Shown here in pieces: positions 10,811-22,293 of a DNA stretch of 64,000 nt. Position 1 is the first letter of the stretch; each line of letters opens with the position of its first letter. Below the pieces are notes generated by a model, which made no database searches, had not been told where the DNA came from, and was given only the letters and a program-made list of their open reading frames with translations. Both the position numbers and the translations under genes were made by a program. The stretch is taken from contig OY540812.1 of the NCBI GenBank assembly GCA_961205875.1, positions 32,063,098 through 32,127,097 on the forward strand, read 5' to 3'. Source of the stretch: Sialis fuliginosa. Lineage: Eukaryota > Arthropoda > Insecta > Megaloptera > Sialidae.

Positions 10811-11555
10811 TTAAACTATTGAACAGTCGTATAACAACCAGCAGACATTCTACGTTATGAAGAAGAAGAAGAAGAACAGTTGCAAAAGTCTATGTTCAAA
10901 AATAATAACAAAAATGTTATTAATTTAATGAGTAATGTTTCAGAATCCTCGACAAGATAATAAACAATTTTAATTCTATTTGATGTTATTTTGTCGAAAA
11001 GGATAACAATACGTCTTATTGTTATAACTAATAACTACATAATTACTGTATATTTTATTACGTTTTCTTATTGCTACATAACTAAAGGTACCGAAAACGT
11101 TATATGTAATAAAGTCAGGTAATTACATACCATTCGAAAAGCAGTGAACTTTTATTATGTAGTATTATGCCTGGCCAACTCAAATTGCACCACGGGCCGC
11201 ATTGACGACCTAAAATTTTTCGAGGGCCGGTCATGAAGGGTTGTAATTATTGATCTCATTCGATCCGGCGAGAAAGAGTGTAGGAGTTATAGGGTAAAAA
11301 TTATCTCGCATTTAATAGGAACCGAGATATTTACGATTTTGTATAATCAATAAACAGCGGGAAAAAAAATCTCAAATTTTTTCCCAGTTACAGCTATAAA
11401 GGGCTGTAATTTGTCTCATTTGATACAAGGGGAAAACAAGCAAGTGTTCAATCATAGTAAATTAAAAAATAACATATTTGTATGGTTTCAAGTATTTAAA
11501 ATACTTATAAATAATGGTTTTATTTATTCACAAAAATACTTGAAATTCTAATTTT
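10811..11555. other. AT-rich non-coding stretch
   Basis: A GAAGAAGAAGAAGAA run is present near 10859-10875. The 11180-11240 part is GC-richer ('CACGGGCCGCATTGACGACC'). No gene or complete element is recognised. Confidence 0.35.
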
Positions 11556-11559
11556 TTTC

Positions 11560-11985
11560 CAATTTTATTACCAAAGTCCGCAAATATGTATAGTTTTTTT
11601 TTTAATTATAACCTTTTATTTTGTTTATGTTTTTTCTTCAGTAATGGAAAAAGTAAACCCAGTAATGGGCACCAAGTGATAGACACTTGTTAATGATTAC
11701 TAAATGATTAGTATTACAACATAAAAGTTATAAAATAAAGAATTGTAAAATTTGAAACAATTTAAAGCAGTTGCTATGATAATATAATAATTAATAAATA
11801 CATTACACTAATAATTAGTTTAAGTGTCCACCATTTTAACACCCATTGGCCCATTGTTATAAAATTAAGCTATTTTATAGTTAAGTGTCTATAGACTATG
11901 ATTAAAATTTTTAATTTATTACATTTAATTAAACAAGTGTCCAACATTATTGGGGTATTGTCCGAGACTGGTGCCAGTACCTTAT
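11560..11985. mobile_element. TAAGGTACTGGCACCAGTCT family, copy B (left end missing)
   Basis: The interior landmarks 'ACCAAAGTCCGCAAATAT', 'TTCTTCAGTAATGG' and 'AATAATTAGTTTAAGTGTCC' are present. The right end 'GAGACTGGTGCCAGTACCTT' is intact and the left terminus is not found. Non-coding. Confidence 0.65.
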
Positions 11986-11989
11986 AGTA

Positions 11990-12750
11990 CAAAGAACATA
12001 TGTACATATATATTTGAGTGTAAAACATATATACACTATTTTTTTTATATATAAAATACGCACCGGCATTAAAAAGGTCGTAGCAAAAATATATGTTGAT
12101 CCCAAAGCGGTGTTTTTATTTAATATGTACGAACTTTAAAGCTATTATATTCGTCCCTTTGTGAGCATCAACATGTTATTTAGGAGGACATTCCTTTGTG
12201 AACACCTAATTAAAAATAAAAATAAATGTTTCTATGCGCAAATAAAACATACATAAGATGTTTTTTGCTTTTATGACTTTGAAATTTTTTGTATTTATGT
12301 ATTTAAACAAAAATTATCTTTTTAAAATAGATTCTCGTCGAGGTTTATACGAGATTTGATAAATACATAGTTTTTTACATTTCTTTGATCATACTGATAT
12401 GGAATAAGACAAATACATAGTTTAAAATACCAACGATATTATTAAACACAGGTAAAAAATTGACTTGGGCAAAGATATCTTCGTTTTATATACAGGTGTA
12501 TAATTATTATAGGACCAGGAATTTATTTCTGTAACTATTAATAATATTAAAAAAGTCCAAATAAGAAATATCTCTGGTTTCTTAATGTGAAGAGGAATAT
12601 GACATCCAAAATAAACCTTCATTCGCTTCGCGCGCTCGGTAGACATATTTTTTTTATTAAATGGAATGGTACTATATAGGTATTTTTTATATCATAGAAC
12701 TGTGAAACATGTTGTTCTGAATAACATTTGTATAAAACATATTTTAGAAT
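11990..12750. other. AT-rich non-coding stretch
   Basis: Nothing recognisable was found. A 74-codon minus-strand frame at 12422-12646 has no motif and is not supported as a gene. Confidence 0.35.
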
Positions 12751-13042
12751 AATAATTTAGACGTCATTTGATATTAAAAATTGAATTTATGAATTTATAG
12801 TTGATTTTATTTGCAAGTTAAATGAAGTAAACTAAAATAATAATATGCAGTTATTGTTAAAATGCATTTATAATATATGTATTTGAAAAAACACAATTAT
12901 AGGTAATTTCAAATACTTTTTTACTTTCACAAATTCTAAATTAATTTAATTTCAAAAAGAAACATTTAAATTACATATAATTGTGTTTTTATAATAAATA
13001 CATGCATTTCTTTTTTTAATATTAAATGACGTCTAAATTATT
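12751..13042. mobile_element. 292-bp TIR element (AATAATTTAGACGTCATTTG ends)
   Basis: The first ~30 bases, AATAATTTAGACGTCATTTG onward, are the inverted complement of the last ~30, ending ATGACGTCTAAATTATT. Inner parts also pair: 'AACACAATTATAGGTAATTT' against 'AAATTACATATAATTGTGTT'. Non-coding MITE-like element; superfamily not assigned. Confidence 0.7.
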
Positions 13043-13520
13043 GCTCTAAGAAAAAAGTATTTTGTACAAAAGTTATCTAGAAGTATAGTTCTATATAAAA
13101 AATAGAAAAAACTGCATTCATGTTATAATTTTAATGCCACTTCGACATTAAGATTTCTTTTAAAAATGTTTCTTCAAGACTATATTAATAACTTTACAGG
13201 AAGTTAGTCATAAAAAATAATGCAAAGTAAAGTATATCCTATTACACAGCTTTATAATTATAAAAAGTTATTTTCTGCTTGTTTTTTATTTCTGTTTCAC
13301 ATTACAAGTAAAAAAATATGTTCATTTGATAATGTAATGAATAATAAGTGCATATATTATTTATTTATCACATAATCACTCATTAATAAAAAAAATTAAT
13401 CAAAACCTAGAAATTAATTAAAATAAAAAAATTATTACCCTATCTAAATAAGTATATGTACTCGTATTCAGTGATGATATATACTCATATTACTCATGGA
13501 CTGACAAGTCTTTGGCCTAA
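13043..13520. other. AT-rich non-coding stretch
   Basis: No ORF, repeat copy or structure that I recognise. Confidence 0.35.
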
Positions 13521-13532
13521 CAATGAAAAAAC

Positions 13533-13790
13533 GATTTTTTAATGAAAAAACTCTTTTATTCTTCGACATAATCTCCATCTAGAGTGATGCACTTGTTCCA
13601 ACGGCCCTCTAACATTTCAATACCGGTCTTACAGTGGTTCGCGTCAAGTCCCTCAAAATAGGCGTTTGTTTCCAACTCAACTTCTTCATTAAAGTAAAAT
13701 ATTTTGCCAGAGAGCCACATATCAATTTTAGAAAAACGTAGTAGTCCCTGGGGGCGTATGTATGTGATCTCATCAGGCCTAAACCTTTGG
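13533..13790 (-). pseudogene. mariner transposase, 3' fragment
   Basis: Read on the minus strand, the translation gives 'APRDYYVFLK', equivalent to the mariner third catalytic motif (SPDLAPSDY-type, D34D). After a frame change come 'LSGKIFYFNEEVELETNAY', 'FEGLDANHCKTGIEMLEG', then 'RWNKCITLDGDYVEE' and a stop. The WxKC...GDYVE ending is the usual mariner transposase C-terminus. The N-terminal DNA-binding domain and the first two catalytic aspartates are absent, and there is at least one frameshift near 13720. It is a dead fragment with no preserved inverted repeats nearby. Confidence 0.7.
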
Positions 13791-13926
13791 ACGTATCGAA
13801 GTCATATTCACACCATATGTTCGTTTGTGTATTTATGGTCCGATTTGGTTCAAAATTAAAATGTATGTTCATTTGATGCTCGGATAGGTTTATTCTTATA
13901 TTTTTGGACCCGGTAGGTGGCACTGG

Positions 13927-14690
13927 AGTCGAGATATTTATGAAAATGTGCATTTATGGATCCCAAAATACTAATGATAACTTAGTTCAAGACTCGACCA
14001 AAGCTTGTCAACTAATATAGTACCAAGGCTAACCCAGAGTCTCCGCTGTACAAAATAACAAAGGGGCCATGGTTGACACAGGCTTAGACCAATGCTAGCC
14101 ATCTCTGGGCCAAAATACTAATGATAAATTCGTTCAAGACTCGACCAAAGTTTGTCGACCAATATAGTACCAAAGCTGGCCTAGAGTCTCCGCTGTATAA
14201 AATAACAAAGAGGCTATGATTAACCCAGGCTTAGGTCAATGCTAGCCAATTCTGGGCCAAAATACAAATGATAACTTCGTTCAAGACTAGGCCAAAGCTT
14301 GTCGACCAATATAGTACCAAAGCTGACTCAGAGTCTTCCCAGTACAAAACAACAAAGGGGCCATCGTAGGCCCAGGCTTGCGGCAATGCTAGTCAACGTT
14401 GGGCTAAGCCTGGCACCCAACACTGGGCCAAAATACAAATTATAACTTCGTTCAAAACTCGACCAAGGCTTGTCAACCAATACAGTACCAAGGCTGGCCC
14501 AGCGTCTCTCCTGTACAAAATAACAGAGGGGCCATGGTTAACCCAAGCTTGTGCCAATGCTAGCTATCTCTGGGCCAAAATACAAATGATAACTTCGTTT
14601 AAGACTCGACCAAGACTTGTCAACCAATATGGTACCAAAGCTGGCCCAGAGTTCGAGATATTTACGAAAATGTGTATTTATGGTCTGATA
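13927..14690. repeat. Five-copy 147-bp tandem satellite
   Basis: The phrase CCAAAATAC(T/A)AATGATAAC recurs at 13963, 14110, 14257, 14428 and 14575. The spacings are 147, 147, 171 and 147 bp. The long unit has an extra ~24 bp around 14400-14424. Each unit contains 'TCAAGACTCGACCAAAG', 'CAATATAGTACCAAAGCTGG' and 'AACCCAGGCTT'. The array is bounded on both sides by a ~30-bp direct repeat, 'TCGAGATATTTATGAAAATG' at 13928 and a variant at 14653. It is non-coding. Confidence 0.85.
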
Positions 14691-15000
14691 CTCGTATTTC
14701 AACAAATTATTTTTGATCAGAATAACGTTTGCCGGGTCAGCTAAAACAATAATTACAAGTGATAAGGGGTGAAATATTAACTCTCGTGAAAAGCTGAGAT
14801 GGGTCCGCTAGTATAATTTAAAATACAAATATTCTAAAAAAAATATAAAAAAATGTTTTTTTTGTACTTAAAAGGCTGTAACTATTGAATAATTCATTTG
14901 AATGAATTGAAATTTTGATACGTAAAACTAGATAATTTAGATATTTTAATACCAGTCCGAAGTTTGTGTGATATATAGTTCCAGAGTTCTATGTAATCAA
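14691..15000. repeat. Single arm of the GGCTGTAACTATTGAA repeat
   Basis: Bases 14870-15000 ('GGCTGTAACTATTGAATAAT', 'AGTCCGAAGTTTGTGTGAT', 'TCCAGAGTTCTATGTAATC') match one arm of the inverted-repeat element at 25022-25517 and of the one near 55.0-55.45 kb. Only one arm is present. The preceding 14740-14815 part resembles the tail of a SINE-like repeat ('GGGTCCGCTAGTATAATT'). Confidence 0.5.
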
Positions 15001-15465
15001 ACATGAGACTTTTTTTCATATCACAATTATAATACAGGGATATTTATTTACATTAGACCATACAGGACAATTTTATTAGAGTTGAAATAAAATACGATCA
15101 CGTTTCTAATATTTCATTTGAAAGTGTACAAACATAGAAATGTCAGGGGTGAATACACAGAGACAGAGAGGGAGGGAGTAACAATATCTGTGCTCCTCGC
15201 GCTTGTTTATGAATCAATTAGCAGAAATTAATTAGTCATTAACTGGGATAATGTAAATGTTATATTGCTTAACGAAGCACTGGCCATACATTTATATAAT
15301 GACTTTGTTCTATGTACAAGCTATAATTACAGATAGCAGGAACTTTGTTTTTCTCCTCGCCAGTTTCAGGTTTCGTTATTTCATTCGAAATTGATTCGTG
15401 ATTAAAATGAATAGGGCTTCACGTAGCTTTTTCTCAGGTTCGACAAAACCGAGACGAACTTTATT
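15001..15465. other. Non-coding stretch
   Basis: No gene recognised. A 'GAGAGGGAGGGAG' tract is near 15166. Confidence 0.3.
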
Positions 15466-15469
15466 TATA

Positions 15470-15842
15470 AGTAACTGTGCCCGCTGCTTCGCTTGCGTTG
15501 ACTACGGAATTGTTGTTTAGGATTTTTGAAAAATCAACTTGAATTATTTTAGATCTTTTTGTTTTAAACAATTCTTTACTACATTATATTGTTCAATAAC
15601 TAACAGTTTAGGCAGCGTATTGCAAAAGAGCGCGCTGGAGGCAAACTTTTTTCCGACTTGATTTACTATTATCGTCACTGATTATTTCTTATGTTACCTA
15701 ACTTAACAAAATATATACTAAAACCCTGACAAAGAACATATCTATGAATTAAAAAAAAAAAACACGTAAATCGGTGGTTCTCGAGTGATAACCTCACTGA
15801 CGGACAGACAGACAGATGTTGCGTTTTATAATATATAGATAT
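15470..15842 (+). mobile_element. SINE-like / non-LTR 3' tail, copy 1
   Basis: It starts 'GTGCCCGCTGCTTCGCTTGC' and ends with 'GACGGACAGACAGACAG', then 'GTTTTATAATATATAGATA'. The 5' 'CCCGC(N)ACTTCG' head and oligo-CAGA plus TATAATAT tail match a widespread insect repeat group related to RTE-type tails (family knowledge). Non-coding. Confidence 0.55.
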
Positions 15843-15944
15843 AAGGACCCTTAAGTGAACTATATTATGCAGTGTATCAACACACACATTTTTGAGTTAT
15901 GACTGCAGTTTTAGTAAAAAAAGAAGTTTACAAAACTATTACCT

Positions 15945-16262
15945 ACGAGCTGTTACCCGCGACTTCGTCCGCGTGGTATTACATATTTCTGTTATGATAG
16001 TCGATTAAACAGGTTTTTAGTTTCGTATTTACATGCTAGTTGTAAAAAAATATATCCTATCGCACGTATAAAAAAAGTACACTCCTTCATTTTGTTATCT
16101 AATCGATTTTTCGGGGTACAAAATAGCCTATGTTCTTCCTCAGGATGCAAGCTATCTCTCTGACAAATTTTATCAAGATCGGTTCAGCAGTTTAGCAGTG
16201 AAAAGGTTACAGACAGACAGATAGAGTTATTTTCGCATTTATAAAATTAGTATGGATAGCGT
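15945..16262 (+). mobile_element. SINE-like / non-LTR 3' tail, copy 2
   Basis: The head is 'GTTACCCGCGACTTCGTCCG'. The middle has 'CCTCAGGATGCAAGCTATCT', 'ATCAAGATCGGTTCAGCAGT' and 'AGTGAAAAGGTTACAGACAG'. The tail is 'AAATTAGTATGGATAG'. This is a clearer copy of the same repeat group as 15470-15842. Non-coding. Confidence 0.7.
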
Positions 16263-16620
16263 GTGGTTATTAAAATTTTATTGAAATTATAATTTAACAA
16301 AAACACTTTCTGCAAAAAACACTTTTTGGTTTGGTTGAAAAGAGAATGATTATAAAAAAACGATATTTTTACAATTTTATTAGAAGATGTATCTAATTAA
16401 CCAACCAAACGCTAAAGTAGGTACTATTTTTCAATAAAAAGAAATGTAACGAAATCATAAATATATTTTTCTTGGTGCACATTAAAAACGTTGATAACTC
16501 GAAATGAGCTATATGTGGGTTGATACATTATTGCATAACAATGTCCAAGTATGCAATGTTAGGTCCTGGTGGATTCAATAAGATTTTTCGTTCGATTAAA
16601 AATTATTTCGTGTATTTTTA
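16263..16620. other. AT-rich non-coding stretch
   Basis: No gene or repeat recognised. Confidence 0.3.
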
Positions 16621-16639
16621 AAAAAGTTGTATTTAATAA

Positions 16640-17480
16640 AAGACAGAACTATACCTTTTCAATTTCAAATTGAGACTAATCAATTTCAAATTCGAAATAA
16701 TCAATTTCAAATTGGGAATAATCAATTTCAAATTGAGACTAAACAATTTCAAATTAGGAATAATCAAGTTCAATTTGAGACTAATCAATTTCAAATTTGG
16801 AATTGTAAATTTCACATTTGAGATAAAAATAAATAAATTATTTATTTCAATATAATATAATGTATTATAATACAAAATATATTTGTAATGGCTACAATTT
16901 AACCCCCCACATCCTATCACGGGACCCCAGACTGGAATTGTTGGAGGATTCCTAAGAAATATTTTCTCGACTTCAATAAGAAAAAAAATCTCATAGGTAT
17001 ATTTGAATGGCCTTTTTTATTTTTTAAATTTTATTTAAAATCGGACCCCCTATAATTTACAATCATCCAAATTAATAAGGTATATTTAATGCATCAGATA
17101 TGCATCTTTGAAGGTGAGCGACATGTTGGGTATAATTAGCAACAATAATTTTCGTGATATTTTCTCATTCAATATTTTTTAGCCGTTGTAATCGAAATAC
17201 AGTTTGAGTCATATTTACTGTCTTCAAACACTAAATAAATATGTGGTATTTCAATTCCAAACTCAATGTTAACACTAGCTTTTAAACTTAACAAATTTAA
17301 TATTGATAATTCCCAATTTGATATTGATTGGTCCCAATTTGCAATTGATTAGTTTCTATTTGAAAATGATTATTCCCAATTTGAAATTGATTAGTCTCAA
17401 TTTGAAAATGATTATTCCCAATTTGAAATTGATTAGTCCCAATCTGAACTTGAAAAAGTATAGTTTTTCGATTCGGGTAT
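16640..17480. mobile_element. Fold-back element with inverted arrays of a 21-bp repeat
   Basis: The left arm (about 16657-16820) is a run of about eight 21-bp units of the type CAATTTCAAATTGAGACTAAT, alternating with GGGAATAAT variants. The right arm (about 17295-17455) is the same array in inverted orientation. Both arrays are flanked outside by ACTATAC(C/T)TTTT in inverted orientation. Arms made of short tandem units with a unique centre recall Drosophila FB elements. Short frames across the arrays translate into a 7-residue periodic peptide only because 21 is a multiple of 3. They are not supported as genes. Confidence 0.75.
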
Positions 17481-18004
17481 ATTTTTCCGTTTTTTGATCA
17501 ATATTAAAAAGGTTATGTTCTTAATTATCTTTGCTAAAATGCAATATTAATTAATTAATGAAAGTTATCTGCTTTTTTACTTTTTTCAATGTATTGATTC
17601 TGGTGGGGAAAGGATTCGACAGAAATGTTGAATGTAATTAATTTCCGCATTTCAACGTAATACAAAATTATAAAATCAATAAGCAATTTTTGTTTAAAAA
17701 ATTGACAAAATCGACTTTTTTCAGTATTAAAACTACCAGTCCGCGTTCCCCATTGTTGTTATCACTCCAGCGATATTATATCTTAGAAAAGTTATCTATC
17801 AATATTTTCAACCCCATGTCAAAATTCCTATTCCTATAACTTTGTGAAAAATCAATAAAATTGAGATATTCGAGAGGAATTGAAAAATAGAGATTGGTGT
17901 GTAATAAATTGCTTTTTTTATCTCATTCCGACACTTTTGGTTGAGGTTACAGAGTTTTAAATATTACTTCAATAATAATAATAATAATAATATCTAATCT
18001 TAAG
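17481..18004. other. AT-rich non-coding stretch
   Basis: An (AAT)n run is present near 17972-17990. No gene seen. Confidence 0.3.
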
Positions 18005-19126
18005 TAAGGTACTGTCACCAGTCTTGGATAATACCACAGTATTGGATTCTTACTTAAATTAGAAATATTTGTTGATAATTTGTTTACTTAACTGTAAAAC
18101 AGCTTAATTTGATGACAATTAGCCAATAGGTGTCAAAATGGTGGATATTTAAACTAATTATTAGTGTAATTTATTTATTAATTATTATATTACAAGCGGC
18201 TTTTTGTATACTGCGACCCTCGTATGTATAAAATGTATATATTATATTACCATTATTTTTAATATAATATTAGATCGTTGTGAACATGGTTAAAGGTAAT
18301 TTTTATAAAATTTTATTAGAAAATGGTAATTGTAATTTTTGATAGTAACATTTTTGTATGTCAAACACATACTTGCAGTTTGTAGAAATAAACAACTAAT
18401 TCCAATCGTTTTAAATGTCATTATTTAATTTTTACTCTTATAGACACTATAAATTCAAAAGATACCTACCTACCTATAGATAGATTATATATAAAATAAT
18501 CTATCCGATTCATACGTATTGTTCACTTAATAAAAACTACTTCGATTTCATTATAAATGAAAATGAAGTACATTCTTTGTAACGTAATGGTGTAAATGAC
18601 TTCAGATTCAATAAAACGTTTAAATCATGTTTCAAAAATGTTATTTGTTTATGAATTGTTTACATATACAATTTAAAATTTTTGAGGTACGAAAAATTTC
18701 AAGTTTTTTTTCTGTACCTACATTCGTGCGTAAGATGACATACTTAGCTTACTATTATATGTTATGTCAACAATAGCATTTGCTTTACATTGTTTCAAAT
18801 TTTACATATCTTTATTTTTAACTTTTGTGTTGAAGTAGGTACTTATCATTTTGTAATCATTAACAAGTGTCCATCACTCAGTACTCCTTATTGGTTTTAC
18901 TTTGTCCATTACTGGAGTCAAAACATAAACAAAATAAAAGTCTATACATAATTTAAAAAAAAAAACTATATTTGCAGACTTTGGTAATTAAATTGATATA
19001 ATAAAGAGTTACTTGTTTTATTAGTAACATGAGTTAATGATAATTACAAAAAAGAAGCCCTTCAATCCCAAAAAAAAAACAGTACACCTTGCTCTTAAAG
19101 CGTCCAAGACTGGTGCCAGTACCTTA
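18005..19126. mobile_element. TAAGGTACTGGCACCAGTCT family, copy C, interrupted
   Basis: It is in the opposite orientation to copy A. The left part (18005-18202) opens 'TAAGGTACTGTCACCAGTCT' and includes 'TTTAAACTAATTATTAGTGT'. The right part (about 18765-19126) includes 'TTTGCAGACTTTGGTAATTA', 'TTTTATTAGTAACATGAG' and ends 'GACTGGTGCCAGTACCTTA'. About 560 bp of unrelated AT-rich sequence (18203-18765) separates the halves and is presumably a later insertion. It contains no recognisable ORF. Confidence 0.7.
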
Positions 19127-19204
19127 TATACGTACAACAGAGACTTACCCTAAACCATGTGTAAACTTTCTTACCCAGCAATCATGCATGTAAATATGCA
19201 TATA

Positions 19205-19400
19205 TGCTATTTGATCGAGACTTCCTCCGCTCCACCGTTGTTGAAGACAACTAGCGCGGCGCACAGAGATACTGGCACAGACTCCGCGCGCTAGCTTGCA
19301 CCGGTTGTCAGTTTACGCGACTCCGCCGATCAGAGCGGACGTGGTACCCCCGGTACTTCTACATACGAACTCACGCGCACTCGCAAGCGAAGCTCGCACA
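19205..19400. other. GC/CpG-rich island
   Basis: About 190 bases have a clearly raised GC and CpG content ('CTAGCGCGGCGCACAGAG', 'CTCCGCGCGCTAGC', 'CTCACGCGCACTCGCAAGCG') in an otherwise ~70% AT window. It lies immediately before the GTAACG satellite. No ORF, splice pattern or tRNA fold was found. It could be a promoter remnant or part of the satellite's source locus. Confidence 0.5.
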
Positions 19401-20650
19401 TTCGCCGGTTTTTATAACGTATACATTGAAACACTGATCCATATTGAATATTTAGTGCGCTACTGAAATCTGCGTAACGTAATGTAACGCATGCTAAATG
19501 AATATATGTGAATTTCAAACGGACTGTTATATTATATTGAAACTTTAGTGAACTTCTGGACTCTACGTTACGTTTTGTAACGTAACGCATACGCCGTTTT
19601 TTTTATATACGTGCATTTTAAATTATAAACGGACTGGTATATTAAATTGAATCTTTTAGTGAATTTCTGAACTCAATGTAACGTATACGTATTGTGTAAC
19701 ACGTGAAAATAGCATACTTACTGTGTAACGTGTAAGAATTAAATACGTCAGATTGTATTTCAAATTTTAAACGAACTGGTATATTATATTAAAACTTTTA
19801 GTGATTTCTGGACTAAGCGTGACATAGCGTAACATAACGTATATCTAATGTGTGACGCATGAAAATCATATAGATCATTTTTATATACGTGAATTACAAA
19901 TTACAAACGGACTGGTATATTTAATTGAATCATTTAGTGCGCTGTTGGATTCTTCGTAACGTAACGTAACGCATATTTACTGTGTAACGTATAAGAATTG
20001 AATACGTCAGTTTGTATATTTATCTGTATTACAAATTTCAAACGGACTGGTATATTATATATTCAAACTTTTAGTGAATTCTGGACTAAGCGCGACATAG
20101 CATAACGTAACGTTTATCTAATGTGTGACGCATGAAAATCATATAGATCGTTTTTTATATACGTGCATTATAAATTACAAACGGACTGATATATTTAATT
20201 GAATCTTTTAGTGCGCTGTTGGATTCTTCGTAACGTAACGTAACGTATACTTACTGTGTAACGTATAAGAATTGAATACATCAGATTTTATATATATCTG
20301 CATTTCAAATTTCAAACGGACTGGTATATTATATTAAAACTTTTAATGAATTCTGAATTAAGCGTAACATAGCGTAACGTAACGTATAAGTTTTGTGTAA
20401 CTCATGAAAATAGCATATGTTTTCATATGTAAATTTCAAACGGACTGGTATTTTATATTGAATATTTTCGTGCGCTCTTGGACTCTGTGTAACGTAACGT
20501 AACGCATACTTGTAGCATAACGGACAAGTATTGAATGAATCGGTTTTTATACACGCGCATTTCAATTTTCAAATAGACTGGTATATATGTATTATATTTA
20601 TGTAGTTATGCGTAACGTAATGTAACGCAAATTTTTACGAGAATAACACA
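19400..20650. repeat. ~135-bp tandem satellite rich in GTAACGTAACG
   Basis: 'CAAACGGACTGGTATATTAT' or a close variant recurs about every 110-142 bp. Its CGGACT core starts at 19520, 19630, 19772, 19908, 20043, 20182, 20317, 20441 and 20574 (degenerate). Each unit also has 'TTTTAGTGAATTCTGGACT', one to three tandem GTAACGTAAC motifs and 'GTGTAACGTATAAGAATTG' or a variant. Alternate units look more alike, suggesting a ~270-bp higher-order repeat. Short frames here are satellite translations, not genes. Confidence 0.85.
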
Positions 20651-20675
20651 CATCTGTTTTTTTATATATAGGTAT

Positions 20676-21042
20676 TAGAGATGGGAAAAATTAGTCTTTT
20701 TAGTGACTCGAGTCATTTGAATCAATTCAGTAATAAGAATCGTTCTTATTGATTCGTTCAGTGAGTCGTTCATATGCAAAAAGAAAAATTGAAGACTTTT
20801 TTTTAACTTACGAACTAGAACTTATTAAAAAAAGTCAAAATCAAATAATTAATAATTTACCTTTTTTTTCTCCTAACTTATAAAATTTTTATACTTTTTT
20901 TTACTCACATAAAATTTTTTTTTATATATCTATTGTAATTATTGTAATTTATTATTTTTTAATATACTGACTCGAGTCGATTCGTTCACCGAAAAGAATC
21001 GTTCCAAAAGAACAAATCGTTCATAAATTACACATATCTAAT
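20676..21042. mobile_element. MITE with ATTAGAGATGGGAAA ends and GAGTCATT/GAATCGTTC core
   Basis: It opens 'ATTAGAGATGGGAAAAATTA' and closes 'AATTACACATATCTAAT', imperfect inverted ends. The subterminal regions repeat 'GACTCGAGTC', 'GATTCGTTCA' and 'AATCGTTC' in both orientations. Non-coding. Confidence 0.6.
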
Positions 21043-21780
21043 TGAAACTGATTGTTAAATTGAATATCTTGGAATATTATTGATTTTTAATTTTTGAAGA
21101 ACGTAACACACAAAAAACTGTACTTATTGATTATTATTGATATTTTTTTATATATATTTGTAAAATATATAATATAATATTTGTAAAAAAATGATATTGT
21201 GATAAATGTTTGAGAAACACTGTATAAATAAATGTAGATACATTATATTATAAAACGACAATTTTTAATTTTTATGATAACTCTGACGACGCGACATTTG
21301 CTTTTAATAGAAAGACACTTTGATATTATGAGAATGCTTTTATAAACGTTATCAAATTATATCAAAGGAAATGTAGAATCTCAAGGAAGTTATTGCAGCT
21401 ATAAATAATTTATTAGATTTTAATTGTCAAACATTAATAATTTAAAGACCATTAAGCTATTATAATAAATGTATAATAATAACCCTTGTTTTGTCCGAAT
21501 TTCTTTGTAAAATATAAATTAAATTCTTTTATTGTAATTATTTATGAAATTTAAATTGCCAATCGGGCTTGGGATCCCCTAATTAATATTTAAACACCAT
21601 TAATCAGTTATAAATGTATAATTAAAAACTGTCATGGTCGAATTTGAATTGGTTTTAATTTTAACCTTATTTTTTGCACTTTTTGAGATAATAAAAAAAA
21701 TACATATTATTTATTGTGTCAAAAATATATATTTTAATTAAGTTTTTTTAAACAGTCATCAAAATGACTGACAATAATTA
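21043..21780. other. AT-rich non-coding stretch
   Basis: There is a weak internal duplication: 21440-21510 and 21585-21650 share 'CCATTAA...TATAAATGTATAAT' and 'GTCGAATTT'. No gene recognised. Confidence 0.35.
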
Positions 21781-21782
21781 AA

Positions 21783-22293
21783 TAAGGTGCTGGCACCAAT
21801 TATAGCCGCAAGGTTTACTGTTTTTGAGATTGATGGGCTTCTTTTTTGTAATTCTCATGAACTCAGGTTACTAATAAAATAAGGAACTCTTTATTTAATC
21901 AATTTAATTACCAAAGTCCACAAATATAGTTTTTTTAAATTATAGTCTTTTATTTTTGTTTTTTCTCCAGTAATGAATAAAGTAAAACCAATAATGAGCA
22001 TACAGTGATGGACACTTGTTAATGATTACAAGAATCGTCAAAATTGAAACAATGTAATGCAGTTGTTATGAGAATTATAATAATTAATAAATAAATTATA
22101 CTAATAATTAGTTTAAATGTCCACCATTTTGACACTGATCATCATCAAATCATGCTGTAAGACATTTAAATGCATATAGATTAATATTTAGAAATTGTAG
22201 TAATCAAATGTCAACAAATACTTCTAATTCAGTACAATTAATTTAAAAATAGCCATTACTGGGGTCATATCCAAGACTGGTGCCAGTACCTAT
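21783..22293. mobile_element. TAAGGTACTGGCACCAGTCT family, copy D
   Basis: This is a near-complete copy: left end 'TAAGGTGCTGGCACCAATTA', right end 'AAGACTGGTGCCAGTACCTA'. The full interior landmarks are present ('GATTGATGGGCTTCTTTTTT', 'AACTCAGGTTACTAATAAAA', 'ATTAGTTTAAATGTCCACCA'). No ORF. Confidence 0.7.

Noticed and set aside
12422..12646. 74-codon minus-strand ORF with a hydrophobic stretch
   Set aside because: AT-rich random frames often look membrane-like. No start context, homology or splice structure supports it.
13609..13953. 114-codon minus-strand ORF as an intact gene
   Set aside because: Only its downstream part matches mariner transposase, and that match switches frame near 13720. 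It is a fragment, not a gene.
16657..16820. Regular 21-bp repeats as a CRISPR-like array
   Set aside because: Units are contiguous without unique spacers, the genome is eukaryotic, and a second inverted array exists. This is a minisatellite.
16627..16920. Overlapping frames giving NQFQIETNQFQIRN-type periodic peptides on both strands
   Set aside because: The period is 21 bp, a multiple of three, so any frame through the minisatellite stays open. The arrays are parts of an inverted-repeat element.
19330..20565. Minus-strand ORFs of 78-86 codons with ALRYVT-type repeats
   Set aside because: They are translations of the GTAACG satellite; the repeated residues follow the satellite period.
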